Part shown: positions 1-10,949 of the stretch, in pieces
How the letters are laid out: each line of letters begins with the position of its first letter
Position numbering within the stretch: position 1 is the first letter of the stretch
Assembly: GCA_037043235.1 (NCBI GenBank)
Contig: JAWRVZ010000178.1
Span: forward strand, 606,259 to 670,258
From: Rhodeus uyekii
Taxonomy: Eukaryota > Chordata > Actinopteri > Cypriniformes > Acheilognathidae
Reading direction: 5' to 3'
DNA: 64,000 nt
Position numbers and translations under genes: made by a program
The notes under the pieces: model-generated
Seen by the model: the letters and a program-made list of their open reading frames with translations, nothing else
Database searches by the model: none
Told to the model about the DNA's origin: nothing

Positions 1-206
1 AAGCCACGCACTCTCATTCACACACACACACACACACACACTCACACACACACACACACACCCGGATCAGACGCTTCCGCTAATACACACACACTCTCAT
101 TCACACACACACACACACTCATACTCACACTCACACACACACACACACACACAACACATACACAACACCTGGATCAGACGCTTCCGCTAACTCACTCACA
201 CTCATA

Positions 207-265
<59 letters not shown>

Positions 266-280
266 TCACTCACTCACTCA

Positions 281-325
<45 letters not shown>

Positions 326-364
326 CACCCGGATCAGACGCTTCCGCTAACACACACACACTCT

Positions 365-433
<69 letters not shown>

Positions 434-761
434 AACACCCGGATCAGACGCTTCCGCTAACACACACACACTCTCATTCACACACACACACACACACACA
501 CACAACACCCGGATCAGACGCTTCCGCTAACTCACACACACACACACTCTCTCACACACACATACACAACACCCGGATCAGACGCTTCCGCTAACACACA
601 TACACACACACACACTCTCATTCACACACACACACACACACAACACCCGCATCAGACGCTTCCGCTAACTCACTCACACTCATACTCACAATCACACACA
701 CACTCACACACTCACACACACACTCACACACACACAACATCCGGATCAGACGCTTCCCCTA

Positions 762-798
<37 letters not shown>

Positions 799-836
799 AA
801 CACTCACACACACACACAAACACTCACACACTCACT

Positions 837-876
<40 letters not shown>

Positions 877-930
877 AACACTCACACACTCACGCACACA
901 AACACTCACACACTCACTCACACATTGCTG
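1..930. repeat. CA microsatellite with interspersed 20-bp motif (compound minisatellite)
   Basis: Almost pure (CA)n is interrupted eight times by the motif GGATCAGACGCTTCCGCTAA or one-base variants, near 64, 170, 330, 440, 510, 575, 650 and 745. Each motif is followed by CACACACA and often CTCTCATTCA. Spacing between motifs varies from about 65 to 160 bp because the CA runs differ in length. No coding gene is supported; His/Thr or Val/Cys frames through it are repeat artefacts. Confidence 0.95.
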
Positions 931-1430
931 GAAGAATGTTTGTTCATAACTTTGGAAGACAGTTTCCAGACCGTTTTGTGAATGTTTCCTGTTCTCTGGA
1001 TTAGACACAGGAGTGTGTGTGTTCAGATCATCAGATGAGATTTGATTTGCAGAGTTTGGCATCTTGAGTAAATCTGAGCAGTTTGAGACACTGAAACTCA
1101 AGAGTGTCGACACATGAAATCAGCACTACACACTAACACCTGACTCAAACACTACACACAGATCCTGAAATGAAGCAGAGTGTGTGTCTCTGGCGTCAGC
1201 AGGAAGTGATGTCACTACAGCTGTACACTGAGGCACAAAACAAACACTTTAAACACTTTTAAACTGAATCAGAATCATCAGATTTATTTGGGGAGTTTAT
1301 GGGTAAATAATGCCGTCAGCAGCTGCACACACACAGCAATTCCCATCATCCTCAGCGGGAGTCACATGACCTGACCAGCTTTACTACAGCGCTCCTGCAG
1401 ATCACTTCCTGCCGCTTACATCTGCTTCCT
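931..1430. other. Non-repetitive spacer
   Basis: About 500 bases of ordinary mixed-composition sequence between two simple repeats. I see no exon with convincing splice sites and no recognisable repeat family. Confidence 0.4.
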
Positions 1431-1812
1431 GTGTGTCATTCCTCCATCACCATCATCATTCACCATCACCTTGATCATCATCATCATCATCATCACCACC
1501 ATCATCTTCATCACCATCACCATCATCATCACCATCATCATCACCACCATCATCTTCATCACCATCACCACCATCATCATCACCATCACCTTCATCACCA
1601 TCACCACCATCATCATCATCATCATCATCACCACCATCATCTTCATCACCATCACCATCATCTTCACCATCATCTTCATCACCATCACTATCACCATCAT
1701 CATCATCATCATCATCACCATCATCTTCTTCATCACCATCACCACCATCACCATCATCATCACCATCATCATCGTCACCATAATCATCATCACCATCATC
1801 ATCATCTGTAAT
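1431..1812. repeat. (ATC)n/(ACC)n trinucleotide repeat tract
   Basis: About 380 bp of CAT, CAC and CTT triplets in one register. It is open in several frames on both strands (poly-His/Leu, poly-Ile/Thr, poly-Asp/Gly, poly-Met/Val), as expected for a triplet repeat. No flanking splice sites or initiation context support coding. Confidence 0.95.
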
Positions 1813-2900
1813 CACTGTAATATCAGCTATTCTGCTCATTCATGCAGCATTCAGCTATTTTTACCGCGGTTTAATTGCATATTATAACCATCTGCCATGG
1901 GTAACTCGCCCGGAGTGTCAACACTCGTTCCACTCACTGTGTTTGGCCTACATACAGTACACACACTCTCACACACACACATATACACACTCACACACAC
2001 ACGCACGCGCACGCACACACACACACACACATACTCTCACACACACACAGGCTCTCCAGTCTGACACACGTCAGCATCACTGGATGGTTACGCTTCACAA
2101 AATGACCCATTAGTGAAACATTATCTAGCAGTGAGTAAAGCCTTTCTTGCAGTATTTAATTCAAAAAAGTGGATCTTCTAGTAAGTGTTGCTAATCTGAT
2201 GTTGTTAGTACGGCTAATGTGTTCAGAGTCACTCCTTAAATCACATGATGCCATGAGAAAGTGTGAGGCTGGAACAGATCAGCTGACATGATAAATAATG
2301 CATGTATATTATATATAAATAATGCCGTTCCTGCTTCCTGCGCAGAAACATGAGCGGGTGTTAAAACGCTTTTAAAACACTGATGTGAAAAAGCGTCTGA
2401 AGAGCAGAACGACACGCATGAAACACGACACAGACGTGATGCTCACATGTGTCTCTCCATGACTTTACATGAGGGGCTCGATTTATTGCCAAGCACGAGA
2501 AGGAATTTGTTTTGGTGACAGGAGGATTTTCCTGAAGTCCGGAAGAAGGATCCTGATTGGATAAAGGAGTGATGAAGACCAATCCGATCTCAGACAGCAG
2601 CTCCTCACAGCGCCATATTCAGTGATCGAAGGTCATCTTTGAGCAGGACTGACGTTATAGAGACACACAAGGGCAGGAACAGATCAGATCCTCTTCATAT
2701 ACTGTAGTCCGACTCCATCCATGTTCCCTAAAGCTCTTCTCAGTAGCTGCGACTGCTATTTCAAGCACTAAACTGGCAGGAACGATTATGACCTGCTGTG
2801 ATCATTGAGCGGAGCTGCAACTCTAACGATTCTTTAATTGTATCTAAACTGATGCCACAGACCTCTTTACTACTGCTCTGATGCACACAGTTCACTACTG
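1813..2900. other. Spacer with a short CA microsatellite (about 1958-2050)
   Basis: Mixed sequence with a CA/CACG run near 1958-2050. The remainder shows no gene or repeat that I recognise. A 73-codon minus-strand frame at 2361-2582 has no recognisable motif and is treated as chance. Confidence 0.4.
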
Positions 2901-2904
2901 AACC

Positions 2905-5900
2905 TAACCTAATCACAGTGAGAGTTTTGATCGCAGTGAGAGTTGTGAGAGTTATGATCACAGTGAGGGTAATGATTGCAGTGAGAGTTATGATCGCAGT
3001 GAGAGTTATGATCACAGTGAGGGTTATGATCACAGTGAGAGTTATGATTGCAGTGAAAGTTATGATCGGAGTGAGAGTTATGTTCACAGTGAGAGTTATG
3101 ATCGCAGTGAGAGTTATGTTCACAGTGAGAGTTATGATCGCAGTGAGAGTTATGATCGGAGTGAGGGTTATGATCGCAGTGAGGGTTATGATCGCAGTGA
3201 GAGTTATGATCACAGTGAGAGTTATGATCGCAGTGAGGGTTGTGAGAGTTATGATCGGAGTGAGAGTTATGATCGCAATGAGAGTTTTGATCGCAGTGAG
3301 AGTTATGATCGGAGTGAGAGTTATGATCGCAGTGAGAGTTATGATCGCAGTGAGAGTTATGATCGGAGTGAGAGTTATGATCGGAGTGAGAGTTATGATC
3401 GGAGTGAGAGTTATGATCGCAATGAGAGTTTTGATCGCAGTGAGGGTTATGATCGCAGTGAGAGTTATGATCGCAGTGAGAGTTATGATCGGAGTGAGAG
3501 TTATGATCGCAATGAGAGTTTTGATCGCAGTGAGTGTTATGATCGCAGTGAGGGTTATGATCGCAGTGAGAGTTATGATCGGAGTGAGAGTTATGATCGC
3601 AGTGAGAGTTATGATCGCAATGAGAGTTATGTTCGGAGTGAGAGTTATGATCGCAGTGAGAGTTATGATCGCAGTGAGAGTTATGATCGCAGTGAGAGTT
3701 ATGATCGCAGTGAGGGTTATGATCGCAGTGAGAGTTATGATCACAGTGAGGGTTATGATCACAGTGAGAGTTATGATCGCAGTGAGAGTTATGATCGCAG
3801 TGACAGTTATGTTCACAGTGACAGTTATGATCACAGTGAGGGTTATGATCACAGTGAGGGTTATGATCGCAGTGAGAGTTATGATCGCAGTGAGGGTTAT
3901 GATCACAGTGAGGGTTATGATCACAGTGAGGGTTATGATCGCAGTGAGAGTTATGATCGCAGTGAGGGTTATGATCGCAGTGAGAGTTATGATCGCAGTG
4001 AGAGTTATGATCGGAGTGAGAGTTATGATCGCAGTGAGAGTTATGATCACAGTGAGGGTTATGATCACAGTGAGGGTTATGATCGCAGTAAGAGTTATGA
4101 TCGCAGTGAGGGTTATGATCGCAGTGAGAGTTATGATCGCAGTGAGGGTTATGATCGCAGTGAGAGTTATGATCGCAATGAGAGTTATGATCGGAGTGAG
4201 AGTTATGATCGCAGTGAGAGTTATGATCACAGTGAGGGTTATGATCACAGTGAGGGTTATGATCGCAGTAAGAGTTATGATCGCAGTGAGGGTTATGATC
4301 GCAGTGAGAGTTATGATCGCAGTGAGAGTTATGATCGCAATGAGAGTTATGATCGGAGTGAGAGTTATGATCGCAGTGAGAGTTATGATCACAGTGAGAG
4401 TTATGATCACAGTGAGGGTTATGATCGCAGTCAGGGTTATGATCACAGTGAGGGTTATGATCACAGTGAGGGTTATGATCGCAGTGAGAGTTATGATCGC
4501 AGTGAGGGTTATGATCGCAGTGAGAGTTATGATCGCAGTGAGAGTTATGATCGCAATGAGAGTTATGATCGGAGTGAGAGTTATGATCACAGTGAGGGTC
4601 ATGATCGCAGTGAGAGTTATGATCGCAGTCAGGGTTATGATCACAGTGAGGGTTATGATCACAGTGAGAGTTATGATCACAGTGAGAGTTATGATCGCAG
4701 TGACAGTTATGATCACAGTGAGAGTTATGATCGCAGTGAGGGTTATATTAACAGTGAGAGTTATGATCACAGTGAGAGTTATGATCGCAGTGAGAGTTAT
4801 GATCACAGTGAAGGTTATGATCACAGTGAGGGTTATGATCGCAGTCAGGGTTATGATCACAGTGAGGGTTATGATCACAGTGAGAGTTATGATCGCAGTG
4901 ACAGTTATGTTCACAGTGAGAGTTATGATCACAGTGAGAGTTATGATCACAGTGAGAGTTATGATCACAGTGAGGGTTATGATCGCAGTGAGAGTTATGA
5001 TCGCAGTGAGGGTTATGATCGCAGTGAGGGTTATGATCGCAGTTAAGGTTATGATCACAGTGAGAGTTATGATCGCAGTGAGAGTTATGATCGCAGTGAA
5101 GGTTATGATCACAGTGAGAGTTATGATCGCAGTGAGGGTTATGATCGCAGTGAGGGTTATGATCGCAGTGAGAGTTGTGAGAGTTATGATCGCAGTGAGA
5201 GTTGTGATCACAGTGAGAGTTATGATCGCAGTGAGAGTAACAGACAGAACAGACAGAAACCATAACTCAGTGAGAGTTATGATCGCAGTGAGAGTTATGA
5301 TCGCAGTGAGGGTTATGATCGCAGTGAGAGTAATGATCACAGTGAGAGTTGTGAGAATTCTGATCACAGTGAGAGTTATGATCGCAGTGAGTTGTGAGAG
5401 TTCTGATCACAGTGAGGGTTATGATCGCAGTGAGGGTTATGATCGCAGTGAGGGTTATGATCGCAGTGAGAGTTCTGATCACAGTGAGAGTTGTGAGAGT
5501 TCTGATCACAGTGAGAGTTATGATCACAGTGAAGGTTATGATCGCAGTGAGAGTTATGATCGCAGTGAGAGTTGTGATCGCAGTGAAAGTTGTATGAGTT
5601 ATGACCACAGTGAGAGTTATGACCACAGTGAGAGTTATGATCGCAGTGAGAGTTATGATCGCAGTGAGGGTTATGATCGCAGTGAGGGTTATGATCGCAG
5701 TGAGACTTATGATCACAGTGAAGGTTATGATCGCAGTGAGAGTTATGATCGCAGTGAAAGTTGTATGAGTTATGACCACAGTGAGAGTTATGACCACAGT
5801 GAGAGTTATGATCGCAGTGAGAGTTATGATCGCAGTGAGGGTTATGATCGCAGTGAGAGTTATGATCACAGTGAGAGTTGTGAGAGTTCTGATCACAGTG

Positions 5901-7180
5901 AGAGTTATGATCACAGTGAAGGTTATGATCGCAGTGAGAGTTATGATCGCAGTGAGAGTTATGATCACAGTAAGAGTTATGATCATAGTGAGAGTTGTGA
6001 GAGTTATGATCACAGTGAGAGTTATGATCAAAGTGAGAGTTGTGAGAGATATGATCACAGTGAGAGTTATGATCAAAGTGAGAGTTGTGAGAGTTATGAT
6101 CAAAGTGAGAGTTATGATCGCAGTGAGGGTTATATTAACAGTGAGAGTTATGATCGCAGTGAGAGTTATGATCGCAGTGAGAGTTATGTTCACAGTGAGA
6201 GTTATGATCGGAGTGAGAGTTATGATCGCAATGAGAGTTTTTGATCGCAGTGAGGGTTATGATCGCAGTGAGGGCTTTGATCGCAGTGAGGGTTATGATC
6301 GCAGTGAGAGTTATGATCACAGTGAGAGTTATGATCAAAGTGAGAGTTGTGAGAGTTATGATCGCAGTGAGAGTTATGATCGCAGTGAGGGTTATGATCG
6401 CAGTGAGAGTTATGATCGCAGTGAGGGTTATGATCGCAGTGAGAGTTATGATCACAGTAAGAGTTATGATCATAGTGAGAGTTGTGAGAGTTATGATCAC
6501 AGTGAGAGTTATGATCACAGTGAGAGTTATGATCAAAGTGAGAGTTGTGAGAGTTATGATCACAGTGAGAGTTATGATCACAGTGAGGGTTATGATCGCA
6601 GTGAGGGCTATGATCGCAGTGAGAGTTATGATCGGAGTGAGAGTTATGATCACAGTGAGAGTTATGATCAAAGTGAGAGTTGTGAGAGTTATGATCACAG
6701 TGAGAGTTATGATCACAGTGAGGGTTATGATCGCAGTGAGGGCTATGATCGCAGTGAGAGTTATGATCGGAGTGAGAGTTATGATCACAGTGAGAGTTAT
6801 GATCAAAGTGAGAGTTGTGAGAGTTATGATCGCAGTGAGAGTTATGATCGCAGTGAGGGTTATGATCGCAGTGAGAGTTATGATCGCAGTGAGGGTTATG
6901 ATCGCAGTGAGAGTTATGATCACAGTAAGAGTTATGATCATAGTGAGAGTTGTGAGAGTTATGATCACAGTGAGAGTTATGATCACAGTGAGAGTTATGA
7001 TCAAAGTGAGAGTTGTGAGAGTTATGATCACAGTGAGAGTTATGATCACAGTGAGAGTTGTGAGAGTTATGATCAAAGTGAGAGTTATGATCGCAGTGAG
7101 GGTTATAATAACAGTGAGAGTTATGATCACAGTGAGGGTTATGATCGCAGTGAGAGTTATGATCGCAGTGAGGGTATATC
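2905..7180. repeat. 4.3-kb minisatellite with an 18-bp unit
   Basis: About 235 head-to-tail copies of an 18-bp unit close to TATGATCGCAGTGAGAGT, with half-unit (9-bp) insertions of the form AGTTGTGAG. Variant positions are few: GATCGC, GATCAC, GATCGG or GATCAA at the core, and GAGAGT or GAGGGT at the end. Since 18 is a multiple of three, several frames stay open for hundreds of codons on both strands, giving hexapeptide repeats such as SYDRSE. Frames shift where 1-2 bp indels occur, for example near 6240. There is no promoter, splice context or constrained flank, so this is a tandem repeat and not a gene. Confidence 0.95.
5585..7085. repeat. Higher-order repeats within the 18-bp minisatellite
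   Basis: The distal part of the array contains longer duplicated blocks. A marker starting TTGTATGAG recurs at 5590 and 5761 (171 bp). A GGCTATGATCGC marker recurs at 6606 and 6741 (135 bp). The CACAGTAAG marker at 6453 recurs at 6921 (468 bp, 26 units). All three periods are multiples of the 9-bp half unit, which points to unequal exchange or slippage in register. Confidence 0.75.
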
Positions 7181-7680
7181 AATGCCATATAGAGGTCACT
7201 CATCTCTGACTAATAACAGATTACTCTGAAACAACATGTATTGTTGAAAAAGCATTATACAAATGAACTTCAACTTTAAGTTGAGTCGAATCAGCATGGT
7301 TTTAATCTATATTAGTTGAAGAAAAGTTACAGATGATCAGGCTGTATGTTCAATGTCCATCAGCAATTCATTTGAGCTTAAAATAAAGCAGTCCAACACC
7401 TCCACACTGCAACCACACACAATCCACACTCACTGCACTTATCACTCACTATCTGTGGCTTAAATATAGAATCAGAGCCAGTGTTTGACAGCTGAAGCTC
7501 ACTGACCCTGACGTCATCAGCTCACTTTACAGAGTCATGACATCATCATCACAAACACTGGCATCATGGCTGCCGGATCACAGCCATTCGTGTTGCTGTC
7601 TACACGAAACGAAGCCATTATCAATGACAGTGTATCAGCAACTACATGACACACACACACACACACACACATAATTTCTC
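7181..7680. other. Spacer between minisatellite and CpG-rich block
   Basis: Ordinary A+T-moderate sequence ending in a short CA run at about 7649-7671. No exon or recognised repeat was found. Confidence 0.4.
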
Positions 7681-8075
7681 CACTCGTGCATTCCACATGC
7701 AGCACGCGCCGCTGTCCTCGGTGCTGAACGCGGCGGGAGCGCGCGCGCGGCTGTCAGCGCTGCTCGAGTGTTGAGGCTCGTGCACGAGACTTGCAGCCCT
7801 GCTCTTATGCATTAGCAGCGAATCGCGTCCAATCACGCGCGCGCTTGTTGCTAGGAAAGACTGAAACGATGATTCCTCACCTGGTGCCGCGGGGAAGCGC
7901 CTCACATGTCCTGCCACGGACGCGCTCCGCTCCTGAGGGAAGGTTGGGATGTTATGTGGTTGTCCGTGCCATGTTATTCTCCGGGATTGATGCTGAGACT
8001 GCGCGCTACATCCGGGGCAGCTGGGAATCACGGCACCTGACAGCCGCGGGAGACGCTACTATGGCGAAGGCGTGA
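7681..8075 (+). promoter_or_regulatory. CpG-rich block, candidate promoter and first exon
   Basis: This 400-bp stretch is the densest CpG cluster in the first 15 kb, with runs of GCGC near 7735-7755. It ends in ATGGCGAAGGC at 8061-8071 followed directly by a consensus donor GTGAGT. A CpG island ending in a short coding first exon is a common vertebrate arrangement, but I could not find a downstream exon that continues it. The gene, if any, is not identified. Confidence 0.35.
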
Positions 8076-8525
8076 GTATGAATATTCATGAGACAAGCCT
8101 TCGCTTATTGGACGGGAGCAAAGTGACGTCAGCGCCAACGACTTAAAACTTAATAATCGAAACGTCAGCATTATTTTATGATATGATTGCATTTACTTTC
8201 ATTCATTCAATCTATGATTATTTAAAATTACAATTAAATGGTTGAAAATGAATACAAATTATAAAATTAAATACAATTTTAATAAAATATTATAGAACTA
8301 TTTATGTATAATTATTAATCATTACATATTATTTTTCAATCCTCGAAATGGAAACGACAATAACATATAAGAAAACGTAAAAGAAACGTAAAGAAAGCCT
8401 CAAAACTCTTCATTTTAACATTTTGGTCAATTAAACTGTCTAATTGATATTCATAAGGAAGGCCTTCACCATTGGACGATTGCTGAGCATGTAGTTAATA
8501 TTCATGAGCGAGTCCATCGCCATAG
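8076..8525. other. AT-rich spacer upstream of the L1-like insertion
   Basis: AT-rich sequence with no recognisable exon. Two short stretches, near 8085 and 8500, share the words TATTCATGAG and a following GCGAG or ACAAGCC context. This hints at an old local duplication but is too short to assert. Confidence 0.35.
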
Positions 8526-8538
8526 TAATGGCTTCAGT

Positions 8539-9022
8539 AATGAATTATCTTACCTTTCCAAGTCTCCCTAAAGTGAAAGAGCTTCATTTTAAAATAATAA
8601 ATGATATATACCCGTCTAAGGAGCTTATCAAATCAAAATTTGATATTGGAGAAAACTCTTGTCAATTCTGTGATAGTGATATTGAAACCACTGAACATAT
8701 TTTTTTTGATTGTAATTACTCAAAGTTGTTTTGGGCTCAATTGTGCAGTAAGATGTCATGTGTAATTACATGGATAAATCCCCTTGAATACAAACAAATT
8801 AAGTTTGGTGTACTTAAGAAAGATTACTCACAACATTACTTGATTAACAACCTTTTTGATGTTGCTAAATATTTCATTCATAAATGCAGATTTCTGAAAA
8901 CCCCTCCATCCTTTCCTCACTTCTCTAATGAACTCAAACTTTTTGCTGCTTCTCTTAATGCTCTCTCAAATGAAAAAGCTACTGCAGTTGCCAGCTTCTT
9001 CAGTGAACTAAGTGCTCAATAA
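8539..9022 (+). pseudogene. LINE ORF2 C-terminal fragment (zinc-binding domain after the reverse transcriptase)
   Basis: About 160 codons are open to a stop at 9020-9022. The segment has the typical post-RT zinc-binding arrangement of L1-clade ORF2: a PSLPKVKELHFKIIN-type helix, a CQFCDSD knuckle, then TTEHIFFDC and a LFWAQL segment. In these elements this domain closes the ORF2 polyprotein. Endonuclease and RT domains are absent through 5' truncation, so the copy cannot move on its own. It is not a host gene. Confidence 0.8.
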
Positions 9023-9318
9023 CTACTTGCTACCCCTTGTAAGAAATTAGTTATCTATAACTGCTCTTTTATATTATTATTTTTTTTATTTTTTTTTATT
9101 TAATTATTATTATTTATTTTTTTTGTAATTCATTTATTTTTATTTATTCCTTTTTGTTATTTGTGATTGTGCATTTAATGTATTACATCACTATTACATA
9201 TTGTATTTGCAACTATGTCTGCCTTGGAAAATTGTTAATATTGTTTATTCTGTACCTGTTTTGTATGTACATTTGTTTGCTAATAAAAAAAAAATAAATA
9301 AAAAAAAAAAAAAAAAAT
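8539..9318 (+). mobile_element. 5'-truncated L1/Tx1-like LINE insertion with target-site duplication
   Basis: The insertion is flanked by perfect 13-bp direct repeats TAATGGCTTCAGT at 8526-8538 and 9319-9331. It holds the 3' end of a non-LTR retrotransposon ORF2, a T-rich 3' UTR, and an A-rich tail from about 9282 to 9317. The order truncated ORF2, UTR, A tail, TSD is the signature of target-primed reverse transcription with 5' truncation. The intact TSD and uninterrupted frame suggest a fairly recent insertion. Confidence 0.85.
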
Positions 9319-9331
9319 TAATGGCTTCAGT

Positions 9332-9445
9332 CGCTCTCGATGATACCGCACATGTGACGTCACAGTCCCGCGTGTTTGAGATTCTGAGATTACAAACACT
9401 GACATCCCGCATTCCCTTCAGCGGCGGTGACACGTGACTATGACG
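9332..9445 (+). promoter_or_regulatory. CpG-bearing sequence with a palindromic CRE-type site
   Basis: Just after the LINE there is a full TGACGTCA palindrome at about 9356-9363 and a TGACGTCAT near 9441. CREB/ATF factors bind TGACGTCA. The stretch is also open in the frame beginning ATGGCTTCAGTC (9321), but ends in TGA at 9435-9437. Whether it is a promoter is inference from the motif alone. Confidence 0.3.
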
Positions 9446-9449
9446 TCAT

Positions 9450-9690
9450 TCACGTCTTCAGTATCATACATGAGAATTAGAAGATTTATTTGGAATAACC
9501 GATGTATTTTATATAAACATAAAAGTTTATTTTTTAAAAACTGGTTTGATAAGGGTATTGTTTTAGTGCGTCATTTGCTCAACACTCAGGGATATCTTAT
9601 GACATATGACGAGTTTCTTATGCATTACAATTTTCCTGTGACTCCCAAAGAATTTTCTATACATAGTTCCCATAGTTTTGGAATGTGGGC
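9450..9690 (+). pseudogene. Second L1-like ORF2 fragment (region preceding the zinc-binding domain)
   Basis: The frame contains IRRFIWNNRCILYKHKSLF and then NWFDKGIVLVRHLLN and a MTYDEFLMHYN stretch. This pattern is familiar from L1-type ORF2 between the RT domain and the terminal zinc-binding domain. It is a short internal piece without a poly(A) tail. It lies upstream, in protein order, of the fragment at 8539-9022, although it sits downstream on the chromosome. Confidence 0.65.
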
Positions 9691-9792
9691 GGAGTCAACC
9701 TCCGGCGGCCACGCTCTGGGGCAAGCTCAGAGCTGGAAGGCTTCCTACAATGCGTAACGCCGAAACAGATCGTAATCAAATCTTAAGTAGAA

Positions 9793-10223
9793 ATGGCACC
9801 AAAGTCAGGAAAGTACAAAGATGGGTTAGAGAAAGTATTACGCGAAAGATACGCGGCTAAGGTAAGCCTGATCGGTGCACTGATCCGTACGAAACTGGCA
9901 AAGGAAAACTGACGAGTAACGTCTGATGCCTCCCGGACATTACCTACCGGTACATAGACATTTTAAATTGAGTAAACACGAAAAGTGCTTACATTTTAGA
10001 GGATTTGAAAAGTTACAAATCGCTTGAAGCTTACCAGTTTGTCAGTTTGGTTGGGTTAAAGACGTCATTGTCGTGGAAGTGAGCGACAAAGTGTTGGTTA
10101 TGGCAACGGTAAGCTTCAACGGTAAAAATGCTCAAAATAACAGAATTTTCTCTGCAATTTTAGGTACGACACTCACAGATCATGAATGACACCATTAAAA
10201 CCCCCCAAATCGGGTATTGTTGA
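9793..10223 (+). other. Possible two-exon small open frame (unrecognised)
   Basis: ATG at 9793 starts 23 codons ending in AAG before a consensus donor GTAAGC at 9862. A pyrimidine-rich acceptor ending TTTTAG at 10163 would join, in phase, 19 further codons to TGA at 10221-10223. The predicted product is only 42 residues, basic at the start, with no family I recognise. Splice-like sites this good do occur by chance, and no conservation can be tested here. Confidence 0.2.
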
Positions 10224-10942
10224 AGCAACCCATGGTGATTGTAAATAATGGTATTTATTGATTGTAAAATAATAAAATTACTAGATATAGATGTTGTTTT
10301 TTGTTTTTATTTTTTTACTAATTATAAACGTGGTTGTATATTTGAATTAGCAGTGTTTAATGCCTATGAAAAGTTGTTAAGAACTGAAGTTCACGTTCAC
10401 TTTAAGATTCAAAACAAAGATATAAACCGACCACAAAATACGACGACTCCGTTTCATTCACTGTACGAAATATCTGATATCTATTCTGATAGTACTACTG
10501 TTAATAATAATGACACTAATCGATACAGTATTTGATAAAAGTAGCTTGTATGAAGTGATCTGAGCAGATTTTGTAATGCTTCGACGGCAGTTATTTTCTG
10601 TTTGCTAACCAACAGAAACAGCGTCTGTTGTCGCTCTTCACTTAACGTCTTCGTTTGCTCTACTTCACATGTCCTCACAACAGGTTTAGTGTAAAAACTA
10701 CGTTTCACGGAATCGTCTGCACGGTTTGTACGATCTTTAACCGAGCATGTATTAACCATTGTGTGACTGCAAATTGTATTCAAGCCACACGCAATGCCCC
10801 ACAACATGGGCGATCACCGTACAGTGACGTATGTGCTGACGTCATACGGGAACTATGTATTGTATTTTATTAATGGCCCGCGAGACGGCCCGCGCTCCAG
10901 CTGACTCTCCGAACACTTCCTGTAGTAACCAGGAAGTGACTT
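10224..10942. other. Spacer, no recognised feature
   Basis: AT-rich then mixed sequence. Short frames on both strands (plus 10248-10535, minus 10481-10807) show no family motif and are not supported as genes. Confidence 0.35.
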
Positions 10943-10949
10943 ATGATGC

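Noticed and set aside
1..930. CRISPR-like array (conserved 20-bp word separated by spacers)
   Set aside because: The spacers are CA microsatellite, not unique sequence, and the genome is a vertebrate.
1416..1887. Poly-His, poly-Asp and poly-Met/Val frames
   Set aside because: Trinucleotide repeat read in all frames.
2761..7229. Long open frames (up to 1,108 codons) in and around the 18-bp repeat
   Set aside because: The repeat unit is a multiple of three and lacks stops in several frames on both strands, so the openness is automatic. There is no promoter, splice context or non-repeat domain.
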